The notes beneath the pieces were generated by a model, which saw nothing but the letters and a program-made list of their open reading frames with translations, did not search any database and was not told the origin of the DNA. 8,788 nt of DNA from Planctomycetes bacterium RBG_13_46_10 (GTDB lineage: Bacteria > Planctomycetota > Phycisphaerae > Sedimentisphaerales > Anaerobacaceae). This document shows positions 1 to 6,840 of this stretch, one piece after another. Made by a program: the position numbers and the translations under genes. The stretch is taken from positions 18,718 through 27,505 of the forward strand of contig MHYD01000072.1 of NCBI GenBank assembly GCA_001824645.1. Direction: 5' to 3'. Position 1 is the first letter of the stretch. Every line of letters begins with the position of its first letter.

Positions 1-1
1 C

Positions 2-337
2 TGGGATATGGCTAAATCATTCGAAGATGAAAAGGCTGTAGCTGAAATGCGTTCTGCCATCAAAGGTGTGCTCGAAAAAATAGCTCAAACAGCGGAAAAA
101 AATTTCTATGATGTTATCATTCTTGATGAGATTGTATATTGCCTTGCCAGAGATTTAGCTGAGTTGAAAGACATAAAAAATATTATTGACAGGAAAGACA
201 CAGCAGTCGAAATTGTGCTAACAGGACGAGGCGCAACAAAGGAATTAATAGCAATTGCTGATTTAGTAACGGAAATGAAAAACGTAAAGCATCCGTTTGA
301 TAAAGGCATAACTTCTCGCCGCGGCATTGATTATTAA
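2..337 (+). CDS. cobO: Corrinoid (cob(I)alamin) adenosyltransferase, CobO/BtuR type, C-terminal part
   Basis: This enzyme family transfers the adenosyl group of ATP to the cobalt of cob(I)alamin or cobinamide, making adenosylcobalamin in the cytoplasm. The visible 111 codons match the C-terminal half of the family: a YDVIILDEI stretch (Walker-B-like strand), then VEIVLTGRGA, then ADLVTEMKNVKHPFDKGI and the short RRGIDY end, all family hallmarks in the right order. The reading frame is open to the left edge with no stop. An ATG at position 8 falls in the middle of the domain and is probably not the true start, so the gene is 5' partial and the P-loop for ATP lies outside the window. It ends 24 bases before ispD on the same strand, so the two may share a transcript. 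Identification is from motifs only. CobO versus other BtuR subgroups cannot be separated here. Confidence 0.88.
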   Translation, partial: WDMAKSFEDEKAVAEMRSAIKGVLEKIAQTAEKNFYDVIILDEIVYCLARDLAELKDIKNIIDRKDTAVEIVLTGRGATKELIAIADLVTEMKNVKHPFDKGITSRRGIDY

Positions 338-361
338 ACTATGGATTAAATAGAACTGAGC

Positions 362-1162
362 ATGAATATGAGTAAGAATGTTGCAGTAATTATTTGTGCA
401 GCCGGGCCGAGCAGCAGATTCGCCGGGCAGGGCGGCTCATCGTCAGGTGGTGACAAAAACAAGCCTGCCTTTGGCGGGTTGAGAAAAAAACAGTTTGTAG
501 ATTTATCAGGCAGGGCTGTTTTTCTGCGAAGCGTTGAACTTTTTTCCAGTCGTGATGACGTCAAGCAGATTCTGCTGGCTATATCGCCAGAAGACGAAGA
601 GCTTGTAAAAGTTAAATGGGGCGCTAATTTAAATTTCTTCAATGTAAAAATTTGTTTTGGTGGTGCCGAGCGTTTCGAAACTGTTGGTAAGGCACTGGAG
701 CTTGTTAAAGATGATATTGACCTTATTGCAGTTCATGATGCAGCACGATGTTGTGTAACAGCAGAATTAATTGAGGAGGTTATCGTCGCAGCCGCCAAGA
801 ATGGCGCAGCAATACCGGCCTGCCCGGTTTCGGCAACCATAAAAGAAGTAAAGAAAGATAAGACGATAATCAAAACCATCGACAGGTCAAATCTGTACGA
901 AGCACAAACGCCCCAAATCTTTGAGGCTTCTTTGCTGAAAAGGGCGTATGCTAACCTTAAAAATCTGAAAGACAGCAAAATCAGTGATGATTCCCAGCTT
1001 GTAGAGGCGTTGGGTGAAAAAGTCGCGATTGTAGAAACAGACTCTTCCAATATAAAAATTACCCGCCAAAGCGATATTCCGATAGCCGAAGCTATCCTTA
1101 AATCCCGCCCTAAACCAAAGCCGGAAGGACCTATCGGTCCCTATATCGAGGCTCAATGGTGA
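362..1162 (+). CDS. ispD: 2-C-methyl-D-erythritol 4-phosphate cytidylyltransferase (IspD)
   Basis: IspD joins CTP and 2-C-methyl-D-erythritol 4-phosphate to form CDP-methylerythritol, the third step of the MEP isoprenoid pathway, in the cytoplasm. The 266-residue product shows the expected landmarks in order: nucleotide loop AAGPSSRF (residues 13-20), a KKQF lysine pair (42-45), GGAERFETV (100-108), VHDAAR (124-129), DRSNLYEAQTPQ (174-185), SDDSQLVE and SNIKIT with Lys232. These fit the E. coli catalytic residues K27, R109, R157, T165 and K213 by motif. It is longer than the usual ~230 residues because of a glycine/serine-rich insert (about residues 21-38) between the nucleotide loop and the lysine pair, and a proline-rich tail ending GPYIEAQW. 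HDAAR is followed by CC where PF is usual. The ATG at 362 is chosen; an ATG two codons later is equally possible, and no good ribosome binding site decides between them. Confidence 0.93.
   Translation: MNMSKNVAVIICAAGPSSRFAGQGGSSSGGDKNKPAFGGLRKKQFVDLSGRAVFLRSVELFSSRDDVKQILLAISPEDEELVKVKWGANLNFFNVKICFGGAERFETVGKALELVKDDIDLIAVHDAARCCVTAELIEEVIVAAAKNGAAIPACPVSATIKEVKKDKTIIKTIDRSNLYEAQTPQIFEASLLKRAYANLKNLKDSKISDDSQLVEALGEKVAIVETDSSNIKITRQSDIPIAEAILKSRPKPKPEGPIGPYIEAQW
421..476 (+). repeat. Imperfect palindrome coding the IspD insert
   Basis: The DNA coding for the glycine-rich insert of IspD is bounded by inverted arms: CGCC-g-GGCAGG at 421-431 and CCTGCC-ttt-GGCG at 464-476 (ten pairs broken by a one-versus-three base internal loop). 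Between them sits a smaller hairpin, GTCA (442-445) with TGAC (451-454). The reading frame stays open through it. It could be a small in-frame palindromic element or simply GC-rich low-complexity coding sequence; I cannot tell which without homologues. Confidence 0.4.
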
Positions 1163-1176
1163 ATTAGTTGTTGTTC

Positions 1177-1205
1177 TTGACTTTTTGCCCGAAAGCAGTT
1201 AATTT
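1177..1205 (+). promoter_or_regulatory. Candidate sigma-70-type promoter for gyrA-holA
   Basis: TTGACT at 1177-1182 (5 of 6 to the -35 consensus) and TAATTT at 1200-1205 (3 of 6 to the -10 consensus) are separated by 17 bases. The site lies just after the ispD stop and about 100 bases before gyrA, in the only sizeable gap of the plus-strand cluster. Transcription would start close to the foot of the downstream hairpin. The -10 match is weak and the promoter rules of this lineage are unknown to me. Confidence 0.35.
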
Positions 1206-1208
1206 ACG

Positions 1209-1245
1209 TGCTTTGTGTATGTTCCTTCATAATATGCACAAAGCA
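1209..1245 (+). promoter_or_regulatory. Hairpin in the gyrA leader
   Basis: Positions 1209-1223 pair with 1231-1245: a 15-bp stem with two G-T wobbles and a 7-base loop (CCTTCAT). The core is GCTTTGTGTAT against ATGCACAAAGC. No T run follows, so it is not a classic intrinsic terminator. It may be a weak ispD terminator, a 5'-end mRNA stabiliser for gyrA, or an operator. The pairing is directly visible; the role is not. Confidence 0.5.
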
Positions 1246-1251
1246 AGACTC

Positions 1252-1280
1252 GCCGTCCCGAGCGTAGTCGAGGGAAAGGC
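1252..1280 (+). repeat. Small palindromic dispersed-type repeat, gyrA leader copy
   Basis: TCCC (1256-1259) pairs with GGGA (1272-1275). Inside lies GA/GA (1260-1261 with 1270-1271), then a G-C pair (1262/1269) closing the loop CGTAGT. Outer GCC (1252-1254) and GGC (1278-1280) extend the stem. The core GAG-N6-CGA resembles short GAGCGTAGTCGA-type repeats that I recall as scattered through many bacterial genomes. A related copy lies at 8551-8567. Together with the 1209-1245 hairpin it accounts for most of the ispD-gyrA gap. Confidence 0.5.
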
Positions 1281-1301
1281 ATTAATAACGAGACAGAAGA
1301 T

Positions 1302-3839
1302 ATGGGCAAAACTGAGATAACACAGGAACGTTTCGAGGATATGCGAATTCTGGATGAGCTTAAGAATTCGTATCTCAACTATGCAATGAGTGTAATTGTT
1401 TCACGTGCTCTGCCGGACGCACGCGACGGCTTAAAGCCTTCGCAACGAAGAATTCTGGTGGCTATGCACGATTTGAATCTCGGCCCGCGCAGTGCACACC
1501 GTAAGTGCGCAAAAATCGTCGGCGATACAAGCGGTAACTACCACCCCCACGGCGACCAGGCTACCTATGGCACTTTAGTACGCCTTGCTCAAAATTGGAA
1601 TATGCGTTATCCGCTGATCGACCCGCAGGGCAACTTCGGCAGCATCGATAATGACCCACCTGCCGCCATGCGGTACACCGAGGCCAGAATGGCTCGTCCG
1701 GCTGTGGATATACTTGAAGATATCGGCTATGACACCGTGGATTTTGTGCCGAACTATGACGAAACACGAACCGAGCCAACGGTTTTGCCTTCAAAATTTC
1801 CGAACCTCCTGGTCAACGGAGCCACCGGAATTGCAGTGGGTATGGCCACCAACATTCCACCTCACAACATTTCTGAAATCTGTGATGTGCTTCTTCTGGT
1901 TGTTGATGACCCGGATTGCGGCTTCAAAGATATTATGGAAAAGCTGCCGGGGCCGGATTTCCCCACCGGCGGCATCATCTGCGGTAAAAAAGGCATTGTA
2001 GATGCTTATACCACCGGTAAGGGTCACCTGACCATCAGAGCAAAAACTGAGATTGAAACCAGCAAGAAAGACAAGGTCAGGATTATCATAACTGAGATAC
2101 CCTATATGGTGGTCAAGACCACTATTGTTTCCAAGATAGCAGACTGTGTTCATGGCGGCCAATTACCGGAAGTCGCCGACGTAAGAGATGAATCAGACCG
2201 ACGCGGTCTGCGGATAGTTGTGGACTTGAAAAAAGACGCCGACAGCAGAATAGCATTAAATAAGCTTTTCCAATACACCGCTTTACAGAGCACCTTTGCC
2301 ATCTCCAATATCGCTCTTGTTAATAACAGGCCGGAAACTCTCGATATCAAGCAGACGCTCAACTGCTTTATCGACCATCGTAAAATCGTTATCCGCAGGC
2401 GGAGCAGGTTCCTGATGGCAAGGTGCAGGAACAGGGCACATATCCTCGAAGGTCTTATCCTGGCAGTCAGTGACATTGATGAAATCATCGAAATCATTAA
2501 GAAATCTCCGGATGCTCCGACTGCAAAAGTCAATTTAATGAAAAAGCCTTTGCAGTTGGCTGAAATTGCAACTCTGAAAAATATACTTCCGAAAGAGTTT
2601 GTTAAGGAAAAAAGCAAGGGCAAACATTTCCTTACCGGGCCGCAGGCCGATGCGATTCTAACCATGCAGCTGCAAAGATTGACAGGCCTTGAGATGGAGA
2701 AGCTGGCCAGGGAATATGCAGACCTTATCGAGGAAATAGAAGGGTATGAAGCAATACTGGCAAGCGAGCGGGTGTTGCTGGATATAATTCGTGAAGCTAT
2801 CCATGAAATAAAGGGAAAATACGGCGATGAAAGACGGACTAAAATCACGAGCAGGGTGGAGCAGTTTGAAATCGAAGACCTCATCCCCGAAGAGGAAGTT
2901 ATAGTCACCGTAAGTCACGATGGATATGTAAAGCGTATGCCGCTGGATACGTACCGCAAGCAGGGCCGCGGAGGCCAGGGCGTAATCGGCTCTGAGACGA
3001 AAGAGGGCGATTTTATCAAGCATTTGTTTACCGCCTCCACCCATGATTATCTGCTTATCTTCACTAATCGCGGCAGATGCTATTGGCTAAAAGTATATGA
3101 TGTCCCCAGTATGTCGAGACAGAGCAAAGGCAGAAATATCGTAAATCTTCTCAGCCTGAGCGATCAGCAGATAGCATCCATAATAAATGTCAGCAGTTTC
3201 GGCAGCGAAGACGACAAAGAAGAGGACCAGCTCTATCTGGTTATGGCTACTAAAAACGGGATTGTAAAAAAGACAAAATTATCTGCCTACGGCAATCCAA
3301 GAAACACCGGCGTAATTGCGATAAATCTCGACCCTAACGATGCCTTAATCGGTGTTTCGATGACATCGGGTACAAACCACATTGTATTAGGGACACGCGA
3401 TGGTATGACGATATGCTTCAACGAGAGTGATGTTCGTGCAATGGGACGAGCCTCACGCGGTGTCAAGGGTATCAAGCTGCGTTCCGGAGATGCAGTGGTG
3501 GGTATGGTGATTGTCGCGGAAAAAGCGGCTCTGTTTACGGTCTGCGAAAACGGCTACGGCAAAAGAACCGGCATGGAGAATTACCGGCCTCAGAGCCGAG
3601 GCGGGATAGGCTTGAAAAACATAAAAACATCCGAGCGCAACGGGAAAGTTGTGGCTTTAAAAGCCGTGCAGAATAAAGACGATTTAATGATGATAACAGC
3701 CAACGGAATGATTATCCGTACCGGGCTGGATGAAATCCGCTCAATAGGCAGAAACACGCAGGGCGTAAGATTAATCAAGCTCAAGGCAGGCGACAAACTC
3801 GTGGCGGCGGAAAAAATTATCGCTGAGCAGGAGGAATAA
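1302..3839 (+). CDS. gyrA: DNA gyrase subunit A
   Basis: GyrA is the DNA-cutting subunit of the GyrA2GyrB2 enzyme that introduces negative supercoils using ATP. The 845-residue product has the full type IIA layout: N-terminal breakage domain with [16 protein letters not shown] (35-50) and the catalytic Tyr125 in [10 protein letters not shown], tower and coiled-coil gate to about residue 510, then a beta-pinwheel C-terminal domain with repeated blade motifs. The GyrA box appears as QGRGGQG (554-560) instead of QRRGG(R/K)G, with a second similar QSRGGIG at 764-770. The quinolone region reads [10 protein letters not shown], giving Gln86 and Gly90 where E. coli has Ser83 and Asp87. The C-terminal tail is short and acidic (EQEE). 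A ParC (topo IV) identity is less likely because of the full pinwheel and box-like motif, but box degeneration leaves some doubt. No strong Shine-Dalgarno site precedes the ATG. gyrB is not in the window. Confidence 0.93.
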   Translation: MGKTEITQERFEDMRILDELKNSYLNYAMSVIVSRALPDARDGLKPSQRRILVAMHDLNLGPRSAHRKCAKIVGDTSGNYHPHGDQATYGTLVRLAQNWNMRYPLIDPQGNFGSIDNDPPAAMRYTEARMARPAVDILEDIGYDTVDFVPNYDETRTEPTVLPSKFPNLLVNGATGIAVGMATNIPPHNISEICDVLLLVVDDPDCGFKDIMEKLPGPDFPTGGIICGKKGIVDAYTTGKGHLTIRAKTEIETSKKDKVRIIITEIPYMVVKTTIVSKIADCVHGGQLPEVADVRDESDRRGLRIVVDLKKDADSRIALNKLFQYTALQSTFAISNIALVNNRPETLDIKQTLNCFIDHRKIVIRRRSRFLMARCRNRAHILEGLILAVSDIDEIIEIIKKSPDAPTAKVNLMKKPLQLAEIATLKNILPKEFVKEKSKGKHFLTGPQADAILTMQLQRLTGLEMEKLAREYADLIEEIEGYEAILASERVLLDIIREAIHEIKGKYGDERRTKITSRVEQFEIEDLIPEEEVIVTVSHDGYVKRMPLDTYRKQGRGGQGVIGSETKEGDFIKHLFTASTHDYLLIFTNRGRCYWLKVYDVPSMSRQSKGRNIVNLLSLSDQQIASIINVSSFGSEDDKEEDQLYLVMATKNGIVKKTKLSAYGNPRNTGVIAINLDPNDALIGVSMTSGTNHIVLGTRDGMTICFNESDVRAMGRASRGVKGIKLRSGDAVVGMVIVAEKAALFTVCENGYGKRTGMENYRPQSRGGIGLKNIKTSERNGKVVALKAVQNKDDLMMITANGMIIRTGLDEIRSIGRNTQGVRLIKLKAGDKLVAAEKIIAEQEE

Positions 3840-3842
3840 GGA
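3838..3842 (+). promoter_or_regulatory. Ribosome binding site supporting the GTG start of holA
   Basis: AAGGA ends six bases before the GTG at 3849 and overlaps the gyrA stop codon region. A stronger AGGAGG at 3829-3834 lies inside the last gyrA codons, but at 14 bases it is far from the start. Either supports translation from the GTG, and the positions suggest coupling with gyrA. Confidence 0.5.
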
Positions 3843-3848
3843 ACGAGT

Positions 3849-4802
3849 GTGCGTGAGCTGATTTACGTAATATCCGGCAAAGATGATTCTTTAGTCAACA
3901 CTGAGTGTGCAAAGCTTCTTGACCGGCTGTTGGAGCCGCAGCAAAGAGTAACCGGGCTTTTTACCGCAGAAGCCGGTATCTCAGCCTGCGAAGTGCTGGA
4001 TGAGCTGCGAACGACCCCCTTTCTAACAGATAAACGTGTTGTTGTTGTGAAAAATGCAGATGAATTTATATCCGACAACCGTCCTATTTTAGAAAAGTAC
4101 TTCGACAATCCCTGTAATACAGGGATACTGATACTTACCGTAAGCGGTTGGCAGGCAAATACAAAACTGGCCAAAAAGCTGCCTAAGATAGGAAAACTCA
4201 TCAGCGTAGCCGAACCTAAGCCCGAGCAATTGCCTCGCCTTTTGGTCGAGTATGCCAAAAACACATGCGATAAGAAAATGAGTACGGATACAGCCGTACT
4301 TTTAGTTGAGCTGGTTGGTGATGAGCTTACCCGGCTGTATGGTGAAATTGATAAGCTGGCTGTGTTTGCCTGCGATGAGAAGGTCATAACGGTTAATCAA
4401 GTAGAATCATTGATTGGTCATAGCCGTATATTCGGTGCTTTTGCGGTGATTGATGCTATTATCGCCGGCAGAACATCACAGGCGGTGGCCCGTTTGCGTA
4501 ACATGTTTGCCGAGGAAAAAAACGCTGATTATACTGTTGTTGGTGCGTTTGCATTTCATTTCCGCAGGATGTTCGGCGCAAAAGCCATGCTCGAAAAGGG
4601 CGTTAAACCAGGTGATGTTGCAAAGAAACTGAGGATATGGAGTAATCAGGAGGGCTTTTTCTCGCAGCTTCGCAATATTTCATTGAAACAAATTGGTTCG
4701 GTTCTGCGGCAGTTGGCTGATATTGATTTTAAAATAAAAACCGGCCAAACAAGAGCCGAGGTTGCGATAGAGCAATTAGTCTTAAGTCTATCTTCCGCCT
4801 AA
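3849..4802 (+). CDS. holA: DNA polymerase III delta subunit (HolA)
   Basis: Delta is the clamp-loader subunit that binds and opens the beta sliding clamp so it can be placed on primed DNA. The 317-residue product has the family's length and pattern: an N-terminal IYVISGKDDSLV strand with no functional ATP P-loop (expected for delta), TPFLTDKRVVVVKNADEFI (residues 56-74), a TGILILTVSG strand, a middle DELTRLYGEIDKLAVFA helix typical of HolA, then a helical collar domain from about residue 210 (IFGAFAVIDAIIAG, the LRNMFAEEKN helix) ending AEVAIEQLVLSLS. It starts with GTG nine bases after the gyrA stop, so the two are almost surely one operon. Family identity rests on motif pattern; delta proteins diverge strongly, and I see no better alternative. 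Confidence 0.88.
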   Translation: MRELIYVISGKDDSLVNTECAKLLDRLLEPQQRVTGLFTAEAGISACEVLDELRTTPFLTDKRVVVVKNADEFISDNRPILEKYFDNPCNTGILILTVSGWQANTKLAKKLPKIGKLISVAEPKPEQLPRLLVEYAKNTCDKKMSTDTAVLLVELVGDELTRLYGEIDKLAVFACDEKVITVNQVESLIGHSRIFGAFAVIDAIIAGRTSQAVARLRNMFAEEKNADYTVVGAFAFHFRRMFGAKAMLEKGVKPGDVAKKLRIWSNQEGFFSQLRNISLKQIGSVLRQLADIDFKIKTGQTRAEVAIEQLVLSLSSA

Positions 4803-4820
4803 ATAGCAAATCACCACAGG

Positions 4821-4839
4821 TAATTATAAACCATAATTA
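4821..4839 (+). promoter_or_regulatory. Perfect 7-bp inverted repeat ahead of the GH97 gene
   Basis: TAATTAT (4821-4827) and ATAATTA (4833-4839) are separated by AAACC and end four bases before the TGGAGG ribosome binding site. The symmetry is exact. It could be an operator or a short mRNA hairpin that tunes translation; AT-rich sequence can also give this by chance. Between it and the holA stop there are only 18 bases, so there is little room for a separate promoter. Confidence 0.35.
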
Positions 4840-4842
4840 AAA

Positions 4843-4848
4843 TGGAGG
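4843..4848 (+). promoter_or_regulatory. Strong ribosome binding site of the GH97 gene
   Basis: TGGAGG lies nine bases before the ATG at 4858. It is the best Shine-Dalgarno match at any start in the window, and it fixes the start that includes the signal peptide. Confidence 0.7.
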
Positions 4849-4857
4849 TTAAGAGAC

Positions 4858-6840
4858 ATGAGACAAGCAGAGACAAGAAAAACTGAGACAGTATGTAAAA
4901 TATGTTTGTCACTTTTTTCGTTATCCTGTCTGCTTTCATCAGGAGCATGTATGGCAAAACAAGAGTATGCAGTAGGCGGTCCCGATAAAAAAATTACCGC
5001 TTTCTTCTGGATATCCGATGAAAAAAATGCCTGTTATCGCGTTGAGTTTTCCGGCGTAACCATTCTTCAGCAATCCAAACTGGGCATTGTCAGGGAAGAT
5101 GAGGATTTCTCACAAAACATGTCACTGGAATCGGCTTCGGATATTCAGGCCGTCAAAGATGAATATGAAATGCTACATGGGAAAAGGCGCAATTGTTCTT
5201 ATGCCGGCAACAAGCAGGTCTTTCATCTGACGAATGCTTCCGGCAAAAAGATGGACGTTATTTTGCAGGTCTCAAATGATGGAGTAGCTTTTAGATATTA
5301 TTTCCCCGGGAAATCGGAAGATGTCAAAAAAATTAAGGAGGAAACCAGCTCGTTTAATTTTGTCCCCAGCACAAAGGGCTGGGTGCAGATTATGACCGAT
5401 GCAAAAACCGGTTGGCACGAGGACCAGCCTTCGTATGAGCAGAATTATCAGCAGGGCATCGAGCTGGACAAACTGTCTCCCAATAAGGCTGGTTGGGCTT
5501 TTCCGGCACTATTTAACTATGATAAATTCTGGATGCTGATTACGGAAACCGCCATTGACAGAAATTATTGCGGCTCTCGGCTGCAGCGTAAGTCGGTAGG
5601 CAATGAGTTTTTTGTTGATTTTCCGCAGGATAAGGAGATTTTTCCCGGAGGTCCATGCAAGCCGGAATCGACCTTACCATGGCTGACGCCGTGGAGGATT
5701 ATAGCGATAGGGGACAGCCTGAAAACAATTATGGATTCGACGTTGGGTACCGACCTGGCAAATCCTTCCAAACTAAAGGACACATCATTTGTTAAGCCGG
5801 GCAGGGCCTCCTGGAGCTGGATTATCCTGAAGGATGATTCTATTGTATATGATGTGCAGAAACGTTTTATTGACCTGGCAGCCGATATGAATTGGGAATA
5901 CTGCCTTGTCGATGCGGACTGGGATACGAAGATAGGTTACGACAAGATTAAGGAGCTTTCTGAATACGCCCAAAGCAAACATGTTGGGCTTCTGTTATGG
6001 TATAACTCGGCAGGCACATGGAATAGTGTTCCGTATCACCCGAAGAGCAAGCTGCTGACGCACGAAGACCGCGTCAAGGAATTCGGCAGGCTTAAAGAGA
6101 TGGGTATAAAAGGCGTCAAGGTGGATTTCTTTGGCGGCGACGGCCAATCCATGATGGCTTATTATCAGGATATATTCGAGGATGCTGCTGCGTTCGGCTT
6201 AATGGTGAATTGTCATGGCTGCACCCTGCCCAGAGGCTGGCAGCGGACTTATCCGAACCTGGTGACAATGGAGGCGATAAAAGGCTTTGAGTTCGTGACT
6301 TTCGAGCAGGTCAATGCAAACCTTGAGCCTGAACATTGCTGCACGGCGGCTTTTATCCGAAATGCGTTCGACCCGATGGACTTCACACCGGTCTGTTTCG
6401 GTGAAATACCACGCATAAAGCGAGTGACAACAAACGGTTTCCAGCTGGCAGTATCGGTTATTTTCCTCTCAGGTATCCAGCATCTTGCAGCGACTCCTGA
6501 AAGCATGGCGGCTGTGCCGGATTATGTTAAGGATTTTATGAGGAGGGTTCCTACTCATTGGGATGATACTTGCTTTATAGACGGTTACCCCGGAAAGCTC
6601 GTGGTTATCGCCCGCAAATCGAATGGCTCCTGGTATATTGCCGGTATAAACGGTGAGAAGATTGAAAAAAATCTTAACATTGAGCTTCCTTTCCTTAGAG
6701 ATGCAAAAACTGGAATGTTGATAACAGATGGAGCGGATAATCGCACGTTCGACATGCAAACGGTAACTCTTGCGCATGGCAAGCCATTGGCAATTACTCT
6801 TAAAGGAAACGGCGGTTTTGTTATAAAAATAGGAATGTAG
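4858..6840 (+). CDS. Secreted glycoside hydrolase family 97 enzyme (probable retaining alpha-galactosidase type)
   Basis: GH97 enzymes are calcium-dependent exo-acting alpha-glycosidases. The 660-residue product begins with a basic stretch and a hydrophobic segment (residues 15-30) ending SSGACMA, so export is likely, with signal peptidase cleavage near residue 33; Cys31 makes a poor lipobox. It then shows the three family parts: N-terminal beta-sandwich (about 38-305), catalytic TIM barrel from PGRASWSW (314-321) through VDADWD and GIKGVKVDFFGGDGQ, and a C-terminal beta domain (about 570-660). Asp423 in KVDFF sits where retaining GH97 members such as the Bacteroides alpha-galactosidase have their nucleophile; inverting SusB-like alpha-glucosidases lack it. 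Glu478, 55 residues later, fits the acid/base; Glu472 and Glu194 are candidate calcium ligands. These residue roles are by analogy and substrate is not proven. It follows holA by 55 bases, and its 3' end overlaps the convergent DUF1848 gene. Confidence 0.9.
   Translation: MRQAETRKTETVCKICLSLFSLSCLLSSGACMAKQEYAVGGPDKKITAFFWISDEKNACYRVEFSGVTILQQSKLGIVREDEDFSQNMSLESASDIQAVKDEYEMLHGKRRNCSYAGNKQVFHLTNASGKKMDVILQVSNDGVAFRYYFPGKSEDVKKIKEETSSFNFVPSTKGWVQIMTDAKTGWHEDQPSYEQNYQQGIELDKLSPNKAGWAFPALFNYDKFWMLITETAIDRNYCGSRLQRKSVGNEFFVDFPQDKEIFPGGPCKPESTLPWLTPWRIIAIGDSLKTIMDSTLGTDLANPSKLKDTSFVKPGRASWSWIILKDDSIVYDVQKRFIDLAADMNWEYCLVDADWDTKIGYDKIKELSEYAQSKHVGLLLWYNSAGTWNSVPYHPKSKLLTHEDRVKEFGRLKEMGIKGVKVDFFGGDGQSMMAYYQDIFEDAAAFGLMVNCHGCTLPRGWQRTYPNLVTMEAIKGFEFVTFEQVNANLEPEHCCTAAFIRNAFDPMDFTPVCFGEIPRIKRVTTNGFQLAVSVIFLSGIQHLAATPESMAAVPDYVKDFMRRVPTHWDDTCFIDGYPGKLVVIARKSNGSWYIAGINGEKIEKNLNIELPFLRDAKTGMLITDGADNRTFDMQTVTLAHGKPLAITLKGNGGFVIKIGM

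Noticed and set aside
1209..1245. Intrinsic terminator for ispD
   Set aside because: The stem is good, but no run of T follows and the next bases are GACTCG, so I list it only as a hairpin of unknown role.
1791..2162. Open frame of 123 codons on the minus strand inside gyrA
   Set aside because: Antisense shadow; no ribosome binding site or domain that I recognise.
2150..2908. Open frame of 252 codons on the minus strand inside gyrA
   Set aside because: It lies wholly antisense to well-conserved gyrA coding sequence, its product is Ser/Ile/Arg-rich as expected from antisense codons, and it shows no recognisable domain.
1302..3839. ParC (topoisomerase IV subunit A) instead of GyrA
   Set aside because: The full-length pinwheel and the QGRGGQG box-like motif at the correct place favour GyrA, although the box is not canonical.
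3863..4387. Open frame of 174 codons on the minus strand inside holA
   Set aside because: Serine-rich antisense shadow of holA with no family motifs; holA itself is continuous and recognisable.
4858..4957. Lipoprotein signal in the GH97 protein
   Set aside because: Cys31 is preceded by SGA with Ser rather than Leu at -3, a poor lipobox; ordinary signal peptidase cleavage after Ala33 fits as well.
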